From NCBI GenBank assembly GCA_030145395.1, contig JAQYVR010000185.1:1-32180 (forward strand): a DNA stretch of 32,180 nt, written 5' to 3'. The DNA is from Desulfobacteria bacterium (lineage in GTDB: Bacteria; Desulfobacterota; Desulfobacteria; Desulfobacterales; C00003060). Below the pieces are notes generated by a model, which was not told the origin of the DNA, did not search any database, and worked only from the letters and a program-made list of their open reading frames with translations. Each line of letters starts with the position of its first letter. Positions within the stretch are counted from its first letter, which is position 1. This document shows positions 15,569 through 25,240 of this stretch, piece after piece. The translations under genes and the position numbers were made by a program.

Positions 15569-17767
15569 TTAACTGCACCTCGAAAACCCGCAGGAACGAC
15601 AGACCAGACATCCCCCCTCGTGCTCCACCGCCCCTCCGCAGTCAGGGCAGGCCCCCATCAGAGAAGGCATATCTGTGGTGCTGATCTGTGTGTAATTCTT
15701 AATTACCTGAGAGATACCGTCTGGGCAGGAGAGTACCATTTTTCCATTTTGCCAAATGGGCGTTGGACATCGAATGCCATTGATCTGCTTGAGGATGGCT
15801 TCCACCTTGACACCGCTGCGCAGGGCCAGGGAAATGAGTCTTCCCGCCGCTTCGATCTGGGAAGAGGCACATCCTCCCGTCTTTCCCATTTGGGCAAAAA
15901 CTTCACATATACCCCGTTCGTCTTCGTTGATCGTTACGTATAGTTTGCCGCAACCGGTATTGATTCGTTCTGTGCAGCCACTAGTCCGAATAGGACGCAC
16001 TCGCGGCACAATCCCTGGTTGGCCAAACCTTGTCTCAGTTTCCGTGGGCTGTTGGACTTGCTCCCGGCCTATATTGAGCACCTGGTGATCACGGCTTCCG
16101 TAACGATAAATCGTCACACCCTTGCACTCAGTTTCATGCGCGAGCCTGTACACTTTCTCTATGTCATCAGGTATGGCATCATGAGGGAAGTTGACTGTTT
16201 TGGATACAGCATTGTCGGTGTACTTTTGAAAAGCTGCCTGTATTCTGATGTGCCACTCTGGTGCAACATCGTGAGCTGTTACAAAAAGGCGCTTTATCTT
16301 ATTGGGAATTCCTTTGATATTCTGAATCGAACCGGTTTCAGCGATCTGTTCAGCCAGTTCCTTACTGTACAAGCCATCTTGCCTTGCCATCTGTTCAAAT
16401 AACGAATGCATCTCAAACAAGGCTTCTCCATCTAGAACCCTGCGTTCGTACGCTACTGCAAAGATGGGTTCAATTCCACTCGAACATCCGGCAATAATGC
16501 TTATGGTACCCGTGGGGGCAACAGTGGTTACGGTTGCATTTCGCATATGAGGAGTCTCGGGGGCGTCGAAGATACTCCCCTCGTAGGCAGAGAAGTTTCC
16601 CCTTTTCTTGGCTAGCTCGCTTGAAGCCTTTCTTGCCTCACGCAAGATAAAGCTCATGACCTGTTCGGCCTGCTTTATTGCCCTTTTCGAATTGTATGCT
16701 ATGCCCAGCTTAATGAGCATATCGGCAAATCCCATGACTCCCAGACCGATTTTCCGCGTCTCCTTGCTGACGGCTTCGATACGACGCAGTGGATACTTAT
16801 TGATCTCTATAACATTGTCAAGAAAGTGAACTGCGCTTTGAATTGTGTGTCTGAGTTTGGTCTTGTTCAATTTGCCGCCACTTACCATCTCAGACAGATT
16901 GATCGAGCCAAGATTACACGATTCGTAAGGAAGCAACGGTTGTTCGCCGCACGGATTTGTAGCCTCGATTGCGCCAAGTTGTGGGACTGGATTGCCTCGG
17001 TTTATATGGTCAAGGAAAATGATCCCTGGTTCTCCGCTTTGCCATGATGCCCGAACAATCTTGTCAAAGATGGCTTTTGCGGAAGTCGGCTTCGAGACTT
17101 TGCCCGTTCTCGGGTTGACAAGGTCATAGTCTTTGTCAGCAGCCAGGGCATCCATAAACGAAGAGGTGAGGGCAACAGAGATATTGAAGTTGTTAAGTCT
17201 GTGTAGGTTGATCTTGCTCTGAATGAATGCCTCGATATCCGGGTGATCCACTCGTAGAATCCCCATGTTGGCTCCCCGCCTGGCACCTCCCTGCTTCACG
17301 GTTTCGGTAGCAACATCAAACACCGTCATGAAAGAAATAGGACCGCTCGAAATCCCGCGTGTTGATAGGACAGTGTCATTTTCCGGACGTATGCGAGAGA
17401 AGGAGAAACCGGTTCCCCCGCCGCTCTTGTGGATCATCGCCGTATGTCGCAGTGTCTCAAAGATACTGTCGATGGAGTCCTCAACCGGCAGAACAAAACA
17501 GGCAGCTAACTGTCCCAGCCGACGCCCAGCATTCATCAGGGTTGGGGAATTGGGAATAAAAACCAACTCTGCCATTAATTCGTAGAATTCCTGTTTGGTT
17601 CTCCGAATGTTGGCCTTTGGATCAAATTTGGCGTCGGCTGCAGCAACGCTGCGGGCCACCCTTTTGAACAAGTCCTGTGGCGTCTCCGCGGATTGTCCCC
17701 TTCGGTCCTTCTTGAGGTATCGCCGTTTAAGAACGACCAAGGCATTTGGAGAAATAGTTTTAGTCAT
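15569..17767 (-). CDS. nrdJ: Adenosylcobalamin-dependent (class II) ribonucleotide reductase
   Basis: 732-aa enzyme making deoxyribonucleotides without oxygen or a separate radical subunit, typical of anaerobes. Active-site elements: NPCGEQ with thiyl Cys273, N271 and E275; redox pair Cys90 and Cys284 (the 11-residue offset from C273 matches known class II enzymes); glycine-rich [12 protein letters not shown]. The C-terminal TSCPD-type domain ([18 protein letters not shown]) ends in a zinc-ribbon tail CPDCGG...[12 protein letters not shown]. No cobalamin riboswitch or clear NrdR box was seen upstream (17768-17940). Confidence 0.97.
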   Translation of the reverse strand: MTKTISPNALVVLKRRYLKKDRRGQSAETPQDLFKRVARSVAAADAKFDPKANIRRTKQEFYELMAELVFIPNSPTLMNAGRRLGQLAACFVLPVEDSIDSIFETLRHTAMIHKSGGGTGFSFSRIRPENDTVLSTRGISSGPISFMTVFDVATETVKQGGARRGANMGILRVDHPDIEAFIQSKINLHRLNNFNISVALTSSFMDALAADKDYDLVNPRTGKVSKPTSAKAIFDKIVRASWQSGEPGIIFLDHINRGNPVPQLGAIEATNPCGEQPLLPYESCNLGSINLSEMVSGGKLNKTKLRHTIQSAVHFLDNVIEINKYPLRRIEAVSKETRKIGLGVMGFADMLIKLGIAYNSKRAIKQAEQVMSFILREARKASSELAKKRGNFSAYEGSIFDAPETPHMRNATVTTVAPTGTISIIAGCSSGIEPIFAVAYERRVLDGEALFEMHSLFEQMARQDGLYSKELAEQIAETGSIQNIKGIPNKIKRLFVTAHDVAPEWHIRIQAAFQKYTDNAVSKTVNFPHDAIPDDIEKVYRLAHETECKGVTIYRYGSRDHQVLNIGREQVQQPTETETRFGQPGIVPRVRPIRTSGCTERINTGCGKLYVTINEDERGICEVFAQMGKTGGCASSQIEAAGRLISLALRSGVKVEAILKQINGIRCPTPIWQNGKMVLSCPDGISQVIKNYTQISTTDMPSLMGACPDCGGAVEHEGGCLVCRSCGFSRCS

Positions 17768-17815
17768 AAGCTATCTTGCTTGCGGGTCATGGGTTACTTT
17801 GAACAGCCACAGCGA

Positions 17816-17935
17816 GCGCATTCCCCGCAGCTTGTCGTAGCAAAGCGGAGATCCCGTCTTATCGGGGCTGCAGAGAGCTTCAAATAGTTGCCAGAGCTTC
17901 CCGCAATCCCGACAACATCAGGACGAGGAATGCGC
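17816..17935. repeat. Structured palindromic spacer between LysR gene and nrdJ
   Basis: GCGCATTCC (17816-17824) and GGAATGCGC (17927-17935) form a perfect 9-bp inverted repeat about 100 bases apart. They enclose smaller hairpins such as CCCG-TCTTAT-CGGG (17853-17866). This is probably a dispersed repeat or folded 5' leader of nrdJ. Confidence 0.45.
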
Positions 17936-17940
17936 CGGCT

Positions 17941-18840
17941 TTACTCAATCTCCGATTCCTGATCCAGGAACTCTATGAAGGTTCGACACAAAGGAGATTG
18001 GGTTCGATGTTTGTGAACCGTCAGATAAAAAGCTCTTTCAAATGATAGCCCGTGGATCTTCACCTTCTTAAGGCTTCCTGCGGCCAGTTCTTCGCCCACA
18101 GCGCGTTCAGAGAGAATGGAAACCCCCACTCCTGCCTTTATCCCTTGGCGAATGGCTTCCGTGCTCCCCATCTCGGCCACGACATTCAGGGCACCAAGAT
18201 TGTGACCACCTTTCTCCAGCACTTCCTCCATCGACTTTCGAGTGCCAGAGCCAGGTTCACGCAATATGAACGGTTCTCTGATAACTTCATCCATCACAAC
18301 ATAGTCTTTATTTGCCCAACTGTGCTCTCGTGGAACTATGAGAAACATCTCGTCATCTATGATTTTCTTCTGGAGGAGCTGAACTTCTTGGGCCTTTGCG
18401 CCAACAATCCCGAGCTCCACATTTCCTTCAAGTGTATCTCTGATGATTCTTTTTGTGTCGCCTTGTATAAGGGTAACCACGACCCCGGGATAGTCTTCCT
18501 TGAATTTCCCCAGTAGGGGGGGGAGGATATAACCGGCCGGTATCGTGCTTCCGCCAATGGTCAGATGTCCTTTGATCTTGCCCTGAAATTCAGCAAGGGC
18601 ATTTTCAGCTTCTTGCTTCAGGGCAATAATCTTTGTTGCATAATCATAAAGGAGACTGCCTGCCTTGGTAGCAGTGACTTCTCTTCCCAGTCTATCGACG
18701 AGCTTACATTCGAAATGATTTTCCAGGTCTTTAATATGGCTGCTTACGGTGGGTTGGGACAGATAGACTGCCTTAGCCGCCTTGGAAAAGCTTCTCAGCT
18801 CAACGACCCTACAGAATATTTGGAGCCTCCACAAGTCCAT
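17941..18840 (-). CDS. LysR-family regulator of the selenium-metabolism-associated type
   Basis: 299 aa. N-terminal winged HTH (residues 1-60, MDLWRLQIFCRVVELRSFSK, then LSQPTVSSHIKDLE), a linker helix, and a C-terminal periplasmic-binding-like effector domain from about 90 (GHLTIGGSTIPAGYILPPLL). The opening and the GGSTIPAGY effector start fit a deltaproteobacterial LysR group annotated as selenium metabolism-associated; I recall this pattern but cannot search. The effector is unknown. It lies next to coaD on the same strand. The association is notable given the selenoprotein candidate 11 kb away. Confidence 0.8.
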   Translation of the reverse strand: MDLWRLQIFCRVVELRSFSKAAKAVYLSQPTVSSHIKDLENHFECKLVDRLGREVTATKAGSLLYDYATKIIALKQEAENALAEFQGKIKGHLTIGGSTIPAGYILPPLLGKFKEDYPGVVVTLIQGDTKRIIRDTLEGNVELGIVGAKAQEVQLLQKKIIDDEMFLIVPREHSWANKDYVVMDEVIREPFILREPGSGTRKSMEEVLEKGGHNLGALNVVAEMGSTEAIRQGIKAGVGVSILSERAVGEELAAGSLKKVKIHGLSFERAFYLTVHKHRTQSPLCRTFIEFLDQESEIE

Positions 18841-18869
18841 CTCGATGACAAGTCCTAGGCAGTCTCAAA

Positions 18870-19361
18870 TCAGGGTTTACTGAATTTCTGCCGCAGTTTT
18901 TCAGCAACAAAGTCGGGAACCATCCCACGGGTCTCTCCTCCGAAACGAGCGGCCTCCTTAATAATCGAGGAGCTAATAAAAATCCACCGCAACCCCGTCA
19001 TGAGAAAAACAGTTTGAATATTCTTGTTGAGCTTGCGATTCATCAGGGCCATTTGAAATTCATATTCAAAATCAGAAACCGCTCGAAGGCCCTTCAAAAT
19101 GGCATCTGCCTGGCACTCTGCAACATAATCAACCAAGAGCCCGTCAAAGCTATCCACCTCAGCGCCAGGCGCTTTTTTAAAGGTTTCCCTCAGCATCTCC
19201 AGGCGCTCATCTACAGAAAACAGCGGATCCTTGGTTCCGTTTTCGGCCACGGCAATAATGACCTTGTCGAAAAGTGAAAGACCGCGGTGGACAACATCAC
19301 AATGTCCATTGGTTACAGGATCGAAAGATCCCGGATATACTGCTGTCTTTCCCACAAACAT
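18870..19361 (-). CDS. coaD: Phosphopantetheine adenylyltransferase
   Basis: 163-aa nucleotidyltransferase catalysing the fourth step of coenzyme A synthesis. Motifs: TAVYPGSFDPVTNGHCDVV (T/HxGH nucleotide-binding site) and the C-terminal ISSSIIKEAARFGG. The length is normal for CoaD. It is followed on the plus-strand side by rsmD, 59 bases away; coaD next to rsmD is a very common bacterial arrangement. Confidence 0.97.
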   Translation of the reverse strand: MFVGKTAVYPGSFDPVTNGHCDVVHRGLSLFDKVIIAVAENGTKDPLFSVDERLEMLRETFKKAPGAEVDSFDGLLVDYVAECQADAILKGLRAVSDFEYEFQMALMNRKLNKNIQTVFLMTGLRWIFISSSIIKEAARFGGETRGMVPDFVAEKLRQKFSKP

Positions 19362-19420
19362 CTCCCATCTTGTTTGAGTCTAATTTTGTCCTCTGGTGAT
19401 CAGGCACCCAGCAACATGCC

Positions 19421-19975
19421 TCATAACACAGGCCTATAGAAGGAGACAAGGGTTTTCCCGTGATGCCTCTGGTCACTCAGGATAAAACTCGCCACTTGTT
19501 CCGGCAGTGTCTCTCGTTCGCTGTGCTCTATGATGATGGAGGCCTCATCTGATGTCGATTGCGCACGATCCAAACGTTGCATGGTTCTTTCGACAAAACC
19601 CTTATCATAAGGAGGATCAATAAATACCAAGTCAAAGGCGAGGCCGATTGACTTCAAGAAACTCAATCCCCTCAGTACGTCCCGTTTCAATATGGTGCTT
19701 TGTGCTTCCAGGGAACAAGAGCAAATGTTTCGAGTGAGTACTTTCATTGCTTGCGGATCCTTGTCCACAAAGACGGCTGTAGCAGCTCCTCGGCTGAGGG
19801 CCTCTATCCCGAGACTGCCTGTGCCGGCGAACAGATCGAGGACTACTGCATCTTCCACTCCCCCAGCAAGAATGTTGAAGATTGATTCTCTTCGGTAGTC
19901 TGTGGTGGGCCTGATCGCCAGTCCCCGCAACGGGCCAAGCTTTTTCCCTCTCAAAATGCCACCGGTAACTCTCAC
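19421..19975 (-). CDS. rsmD: 16S rRNA (guanine(966)-N(2))-methyltransferase
   Basis: 184-aa SAM methyltransferase modifying G966 of 16S rRNA. Motifs: MRVTGGILRGKKL, RPTTDYRRESIFNIL, SAM motif I VVLDLFAGTGSLGIEALSRGA and catalytic FIDPPYDKG. Co-directional with coaD downstream. Confidence 0.95.
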   Translation of the reverse strand: MRVTGGILRGKKLGPLRGLAIRPTTDYRRESIFNILAGGVEDAVVLDLFAGTGSLGIEALSRGAATAVFVDKDPQAMKVLTRNICSCSLEAQSTILKRDVLRGLSFLKSIGLAFDLVFIDPPYDKGFVERTMQRLDRAQSTSDEASIIIEHSERETLPEQVASFILSDQRHHGKTLVSFYRPVL

Positions 19976-20023
19976 TCACACTCCAATGTTTGTCATTAGG
20001 GGTCACTTTTTTCCTGTTTACGA

Positions 20024-21373
20024 TTAAAGACCGAAGGACTTTATCTTCTTGTGGAGATGGCTCCTCTCGATGCCAATGGAGTCTGCGGTTTGAGAAATGT
20101 TGTTTTCATTCTCGGAAAGCTTGCGCATGATGTAAGCCATTTCAAACTGTTTCTTGGCTTCTTTCAGTGAATCAGCTCCAAGCATCCCCTCATTGGGAAC
20201 TACCGGGTCTTTGCGCTTGTATGAGTGGGGGATATCGGCGGCGTCGATAACTTCTGATTCTGTCATAATGGCCATTCTTTCCACCAGGTTCTTGAGCTCC
20301 CGAACATTGCCCGGCCAGGGATACTCTTCGAGATGCTTAATGGCCCCGGGCGTCATGGTCCTCAAATCGCCGCATCCCTCTTTATGAAACCCTTTCAGAA
20401 AGGTCTCTACCAGCAATGGAATGTCATCGGTCCGGTTCCGCAACGGAGGAACGTCAATTGGGATGACGTTTAACCGGTAGTAAAGGTCATCTCGAAACGT
20501 TCCTTTCTCGATTTCTTCTTCCAGGTCCTTATTGCTTGCTGCTATGACTCGTACATCCACCGTGAGAGTGCGGGTACCGCCGACGCGTTCAAATTTTTGC
20601 TCTTGCAGGATTCTAAGAATCTTGGCCTGCGTCTTGAGGCTCATATCTCCTATCTCATCCAAGAATATCGTACCGCCATTGGCAATTTCGAATTTGCCTC
20701 TCTTTTTGGTAGTAGCCCCGGTAAACGCCCCCTTCTCGTGGCCAAAGAGCTCGCTTTCTATCAGCTCTTCCGGTATGGCCGCGCAGTTAACATCAATCAA
20801 CGGCTTGTCTGCACGATGGCTCATTTGGTGAACGGTGCGGGCCACGAGTTCTTTTCCGGTTCCGTTCTCACCAGTGATCAAGATCCATGCATTAGTGGGT
20901 GCGGCCACGGCAATTTGCTTTTTCAGAGCCAGGATCGTAGAGCTGTTTCCGGTAATCGAATGTTTTTCAAGGGTCTTCTTGCGCAGGAAACGATTCTCCT
21001 CCTCCAGTTGCCTGAAGTGCAGGGCATTGTTGATCGTTACCACAACCTTTTCAATGGAAAGCGGTTTTTCGATAAAATCATGAGCGCCCAGTTTCGTGGC
21101 CTTAACAGCTGTTTCAATGGTACCGTGACCGGAGATGATTATCACCTGAAGAAAAGGGTTGGTTCTCTTGATTTCCTGAAGTGTTTCTATGCCGTCGATG
21201 CCCGGCATCCAGATATCCAAAAGAACAAGGTCTGGGGATTCTGCTTCTATGATCTTCAAGGCCTCGTATCCGTTAGAGGCAGTCAGAACCTCGAACCCTT
21301 CATCAGAAAGTATGCCGCTCAGCGACTGAAGTATGGTGGACTCATCGTCAACAGCTAATATAGTTGGAAACAC
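20024..21373 (-). CDS. NtrC-family sigma-54 response regulator (NtrX-like)
   Basis: 449 aa. Receiver domain with phospho-acceptor D53 (LLDIWMPGIDG). AAA+ domain with Walker A GENGTGKE (168-175), the sigma-54 contact loop GAFTGA (215-220) and Walker B GGTIFLDEIGD (232-242). The C-terminal Fis-type HTH is ISQTADSIGIERSHLHKKI. It starts at GTG 21373 with AAGGAG about 8 bases upstream. It lies immediately downstream of its likely partner kinase. It should activate sigma-54 promoters; targets are unknown. The NtrX assignment is by layout with the NtrY-like kinase. Confidence 0.93.
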   Translation of the reverse strand: MFPTILAVDDESTILQSLSGILSDEGFEVLTASNGYEALKIIEAESPDLVLLDIWMPGIDGIETLQEIKRTNPFLQVIIISGHGTIETAVKATKLGAHDFIEKPLSIEKVVVTINNALHFRQLEEENRFLRKKTLEKHSITGNSSTILALKKQIAVAAPTNAWILITGENGTGKELVARTVHQMSHRADKPLIDVNCAAIPEELIESELFGHEKGAFTGATTKKRGKFEIANGGTIFLDEIGDMSLKTQAKILRILQEQKFERVGGTRTLTVDVRVIAASNKDLEEEIEKGTFRDDLYYRLNVIPIDVPPLRNRTDDIPLLVETFLKGFHKEGCGDLRTMTPGAIKHLEEYPWPGNVRELKNLVERMAIMTESEVIDAADIPHSYKRKDPVVPNEGMLGADSLKEAKKQFEMAYIMRKLSENENNISQTADSIGIERSHLHKKIKSFGL

Positions 21374-21398
21374 GTTTTTGCTCCTTAACAGTTATTTG

Positions 21399-21440
21399 TC
21401 ACTGGTCAATAATCAATCGTCACCGGTCAATTGTCAATCG
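21399..21440. repeat. Two tandem 21-nt repeats between kinase and regulator genes
   Basis: Units at 21399-21419 and 21420-21440 (each TCAC-GGTCAAT--TCAATCG) are head to tail with 18 of 21 matches. They fill most of the 67-base spacer. Confidence 0.8.
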
Positions 21441-23654
21441 CTATGCCGGCAATTCTATAATGAACTTTGTTCCTCTTGGCTTATTGTCCTGGACCCGGAT
21501 GAATCCGTTGTGGTCTTCAACAATGGTGCTAACAATAGAGAGTCCCAGTCCCATGCCGGTCTTCTTTGTTGAAAAGTAGGGTTCAAAGAGCCTAATCTTG
21601 TCTTCTGGTGATATTCCCGTTCCTGTATCATTCAGTTCTAATCGCACAATCTTGAGTATCGTATCATAGCTCAATGTCACTCCAATAGATCCCGTGCCGT
21701 CCATGGCCCCGATGGCATTGTCAATCAGGTTGATCATGACACGTTTCATCTGTTCTCGGTCTAAATTGAGCTGTGGAATATCCCGCTGTGAATGAATTTC
21801 AAACAATATGTTGGGCTGGGCTTCCCGGTATAGCACCACGGCATCTTCCACAATCTCGGGCAACTGGCATGGCTCAGGGGTCGCCGCAGGCAGTCTGGCA
21901 AAGGCGGAAAACTCGTTGACAAGGTTTCCTATCTGATCCACCTGATCGATTATCGTCTGGGTACACTCCATGAAAACAGACTCGTCGCTTACGATCTGAT
22001 CCCCATACCTTCGCCTGAGTCTTTGTGCAGAAAGCTTTATGGGCGTGAGGGGATTTTTCACCTCATGAGCAATACGCCGAGCTACCTCGCGCCAAGCTGC
22101 CATCCTTTGGGCTTTTTCGATTTCAGTAAGGTCGTCAAAGACAGCCACCAGCCCCATGTAACGATCTTTGTCGTCTATTAGGGCTGTGACGTGGACCATG
22201 AAAACGCGGGCCGCCTGATCAATGGTGACCCTGACTGGTCTTTCAACCGAGTTCTCAGGGCTGTTTTCCAGGTCTTCCAGCAAGCCTTCGGCTAATTCCA
22301 GCAGTTCAGGACCTAAAGCTTTTTTGTAACTTCTATTTAGTACCTGCTCGGCTTTGAGTCCAAGCATCTTCTCTGCTGACTTATTGATGGTGGAAATGAA
22401 ACCCGAAGCATTGAGTGAAATGACACCGGTAGAGACATTTCTCAAGACCGTCTCCGTATAAAGTCGCCTCTGTTCGATCTCAAGATTTCGTTCCCTGAGT
22501 TGGCTGGCCGATAGCTCAATTTGTTGCTTGCCAGCCCTCAGATCACGGGTCATCTTGTTGAAGGAATTGACCAGCGTGCCCATCTCATCATCTGTGCTCC
22601 TGTCTATGGTAAAGTTCAGGTCTCCTTCAGCCACGCGTCTTGTTCCTTCGGCCAATTCCTGGATGGGAATCGTTAAGGTCTTTGCCAAGTAGAATCCAAA
22701 CCAGGTGGCACAGAATATGATCAGTAAGGCCACAATGGAGAGTGTTATCAGGTGGCTCATCTGGATGGGCCATTTCACCATTTTCATCTGTTGGTATTGA
22801 TCAAAACCGCGGGAGATAGCAGCCAGGTTCCGTGAATGGCTGCGAGGGATAAGGGTGGTGACAGCCACTACACCAATAGCTTCATCCGGATCTGCATTAA
22901 ACGGAATACATCCGAGGGTTCTGACGATTTCACCCGAAGGGATATGGCCTGACAGCGTAGTAAAGTTGACCTCGTGGAATTCCTTCTGTATTGCATCTGC
23001 CGACACGGCACTAAATGGAGTTCCTTCCATATCTGCATCTATGGCGAGTGCCAGTCGCTCTGAGCGGGTAGAATAGACCTCGATAGCGTTTATGTTAAAA
23101 GCTCTCTGGGCAACTCGAATATACCGGGATAGGGCCTTTCTATTCTCCCCAAACAGCAAATCCCTGCGTACAATTTGATAGGCAAGGCGTTCTAGATAAA
23201 AACGATTATTCTCAGTGGCACGCTTGTAGACGTATTTGCCGACATCTAAAGATTTTTCAAGAGAGTGTTCCACAGGCACATTGAACCAGAACGCAACGCT
23301 GGAGGTTATGAACTGGACCGAAAAGAAGAAGAGCAGGATGGTGGGAATCAAGGAAAGGCTGGCAAAGGCTACCACAAGCTTGGTTCGCAGCTTCGCCCCC
23401 ATGACCTTTCGTTTGCGGTCATAGAGAAGCTTCACAATATTTCTGAAGACCAGGAATATCAACAACAGCAACACAAGCATGTTGATGTTGATGAGGATGA
23501 ACATGACGACTGTGTTGGAAATGGGCAGCCCTGCCCCAAAGCGGACGACCCTGGTTTCTGCATAGGAAATGAGACCGACCATCACGACAAGGATCAACAT
23601 TATGATCCGTTCACGCTTGCGGCGTCTGGCTTCTTCTTCTGATATTTGTGTCAT
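21441..23654 (-). CDS. NtrY-like sensor histidine kinase
   Basis: 737-aa membrane kinase. TMs at about 17-33, 47-70 and 95-117, an extracytoplasmic sensing region (about 125-300), and a TM at about 302-324. Then HAMP (about 325-378), a PAS domain (about 400-510), HisKA with H530 (RIAHEVKNPLTPIKLSAQRL) and HATPase_c (NLIDNAIGAMDGTG, GTGISPEDKIRLFEPYFSTK, GMGLGLSIV). The layout is that of NtrY, the partner of NtrX. The signal is unknown. It overlaps no neighbour; the DUF4390 gene ends 12 bases upstream, implying co-transcription. Confidence 0.92.
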   Translation of the reverse strand: MTQISEEEARRRKRERIIMLILVVMVGLISYAETRVVRFGAGLPISNTVVMFILININMLVLLLLIFLVFRNIVKLLYDRKRKVMGAKLRTKLVVAFASLSLIPTILLFFFSVQFITSSVAFWFNVPVEHSLEKSLDVGKYVYKRATENNRFYLERLAYQIVRRDLLFGENRKALSRYIRVAQRAFNINAIEVYSTRSERLALAIDADMEGTPFSAVSADAIQKEFHEVNFTTLSGHIPSGEIVRTLGCIPFNADPDEAIGVVAVTTLIPRSHSRNLAAISRGFDQYQQMKMVKWPIQMSHLITLSIVALLIIFCATWFGFYLAKTLTIPIQELAEGTRRVAEGDLNFTIDRSTDDEMGTLVNSFNKMTRDLRAGKQQIELSASQLRERNLEIEQRRLYTETVLRNVSTGVISLNASGFISTINKSAEKMLGLKAEQVLNRSYKKALGPELLELAEGLLEDLENSPENSVERPVRVTIDQAARVFMVHVTALIDDKDRYMGLVAVFDDLTEIEKAQRMAAWREVARRIAHEVKNPLTPIKLSAQRLRRRYGDQIVSDESVFMECTQTIIDQVDQIGNLVNEFSAFARLPAATPEPCQLPEIVEDAVVLYREAQPNILFEIHSQRDIPQLNLDREQMKRVMINLIDNAIGAMDGTGSIGVTLSYDTILKIVRLELNDTGTGISPEDKIRLFEPYFSTKKTGMGLGLSIVSTIVEDHNGFIRVQDNKPRGTKFIIELPA

Positions 23655-23666
23655 GGGAGTCAGGTC

Positions 23667-24227
23667 TTAGTATATGAAGTCAGTCGTGTGCCAGTCAGTT
23701 TCAAAATCCCACAGAAACAGGAAGAACCTAAATACGTGATGCAGATAGAACGGGAGAGTGATCTTGCTAAGCTCTGCCTTTACGCTGACTTGGTAACGGC
23801 GATTCTTTTCAAGGAGTTTAAGCTCAGAAATCCTGACATTTTCAACCTCTGCCATAACCCTCTTGGCTTCAGACAGGGTTTCAACAATAACCGCTTTGTT
23901 ATTATGTTCGCTGCGTGTAATCGCAAATTCGTTCTTCAAGTTATTATACTTGACAGTGTGGCGGATCTCAAAGCTGGCTAGATTTTTGTCGTTCCAAAAG
24001 TTTCGAACCCGGTCGAGGGAAGCCAAGAAGGTGAAGGTGGTGGGAACACCGTTCAAGATCGCCTGTTGCAGTTCCTGGGTGAAACAGCCCTGTACCCTGA
24101 AGTACAATATGAGATCATCCCTGGTGTTGGTGACGATGACTTCAGTTATCCTGGCATCCTGCCCCCAGGCTACGCTGGAATTCAGCAAAAACAGACAGAG
24201 TACCAATATGAAAAACCTTTTCTGCAT
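23667..24227 (-). CDS. DUF4390 family exported protein
   Basis: 186 aa with a signal peptide (MQKRFFILVLCLFLLNSSVAWG, likely cleavage before QDARI). The mature part is beta-rich: ITEVIVTNTRDDLILYFRVQG, then a VRVSELKLLEKN-like segment, and a hydrophobic stretch near the end (HHVFRFFLFLWDFETDWHTT). It matches the DUF4390 pattern commonly found just before an NtrY-like kinase. It may sense or modify envelope state for that kinase; no function is established. Confidence 0.8.
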   Translation of the reverse strand: MQKRFFILVLCLFLLNSSVAWGQDARITEVIVTNTRDDLILYFRVQGCFTQELQQAILNGVPTTFTFLASLDRVRNFWNDKNLASFEIRHTVKYNNLKNEFAITRSEHNNKAVIVETLSEAKRVMAEVENVRISELKLLEKNRRYQVSVKAELSKITLPFYLHHVFRFFLFLWDFETDWHTTDFIY

Positions 24228-24276
24228 GGGGGCCCAAAATAACCAAATATGTCTAAAATTGCAAGGGATTTAGCAG

Positions 24277-24318
24277 GATGTGCGACTTGGGATTTGAGAT
24301 GTGCGATTTGGGGTCTAC
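24277..24318. repeat. Two tandem 21-nt repeats downstream of lpxC
   Basis: GATGTGCGAcTTGGGa (24277-) and GATGTGCGAtTTGGGg (24298-) recur with a 21-base period in the 140-base spacer. Confidence 0.65.
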
Positions 24319-24367
24319 GGTCTGCTCGTATCCTATCTCACATCCCGTATAGTATCCCGAATCTCAA

Positions 24368-25240
24368 TCAAGGAGAGACAAGCGGGGCATGCACGGTTTC
24401 CCAGCAGGCCTTTTGATCGATGAATCTTTTTAAGAGGGCATGGTTAAGGGCGTGTCCGGATTTATGGGCCACGATGTGACCGAGAACAGGCATGCCAAGC
24501 AGGGAAAGGTCACCAATACAGTCGAGCACCTTGTGGCGGACAAACTCGTCTTGGTACCGGAGTCCTTCGTCATTCAGTATGCCTTCCTGGTCCAGCACCA
24601 CGGCGTTTTCCAGGGAACCACCTCTGGCAAATCCGTTTTGCTTCAGATAATTGACCTCATTCAAGAATCCAAAGGTTCTGGCTCGGCTGATCTCCTTTTC
24701 AAAAAGACTGTCAGTCAGCGAAATGCTATATGACTGACACTTTACAAGCGGGTGGTCGAACTCTATGGTGTAACTAATCTTAAGGGTGTCCGAGGGGTAA
24801 AGCCCGACCTTCTTGCCGTCATCTTCCATCTCAATCGGTTTCTTTACGACAAACATGTAACGTTTCCCGGACTGGGTCTTGATTCCGGCTTCCTGTAACA
24901 TGGAGGTAAAGGCCTCGGCGCTGCCGTCCATGATGGGGGCCTCATACGCATCCATTTCCACCAAGGCGTTATCGATCGAGAGCCCGGCAAAAGTGGCCAT
25001 CAGGTGCTCAACGGTGGAAACAATCACTCCATCTGCTCCAAGGGTGGTTGCGAGACTTGTATCGACAACATTTCGGAAATGGGCGCTGATAATCGGCTTG
25101 TGGGGCAGATCCATACGAACGAATTTGATGCCATGGTTGACCGGTGCAGCTTTGATAGTCACATTGACTTCCTTGCCTGAGTGCAGTCCGATACCGGAGC
25201 ATTCGACGCTTCGAGCTAGCGTCCGTTGATTGGTATGCAT
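24368..25240 (-). CDS. lpxC: UDP-3-O-acyl-N-acetylglucosamine deacetylase
   Basis: 290-aa zinc amidase catalysing the committed step of lipid A synthesis. Zinc ligands H79 (STVEHLMATFAGL), H236 and D240 (FVRHKVLDCIGDL), catalytic E78 and general acid H263 (HKSGHALNH) are all present. The opening NQRTLARSVECSGIGLHSG is typical. The ribosome-binding site is AAAGGA about 10 bases from ATG. It is the promoter-proximal gene of the minus-strand block down to ntrX. Confidence 0.98.
   Translation of the reverse strand: MHTNQRTLARSVECSGIGLHSGKEVNVTIKAAPVNHGIKFVRMDLPHKPIISAHFRNVVDTSLATTLGADGVIVSTVEHLMATFAGLSIDNALVEMDAYEAPIMDGSAEAFTSMLQEAGIKTQSGKRYMFVVKKPIEMEDDGKKVGLYPSDTLKISYTIEFDHPLVKCQSYSISLTDSLFEKEISRARTFGFLNEVNYLKQNGFARGGSLENAVVLDQEGILNDEGLRYQDEFVRHKVLDCIGDLSLLGMPVLGHIVAHKSGHALNHALLKRFIDQKACWETVHAPLVSP

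Noticed and set aside
17768-17940. Cobalamin riboswitch or NrdR box upstream of nrdJ
   Set aside because: No B12-box-like sequence or NrdR palindrome could be identified; only unrelated hairpins.
20597-21358. 253-aa plus-strand open frame
   Set aside because: It is antisense to the sigma-54 regulator, whose motifs are complete; no domain features in the shadow frame.
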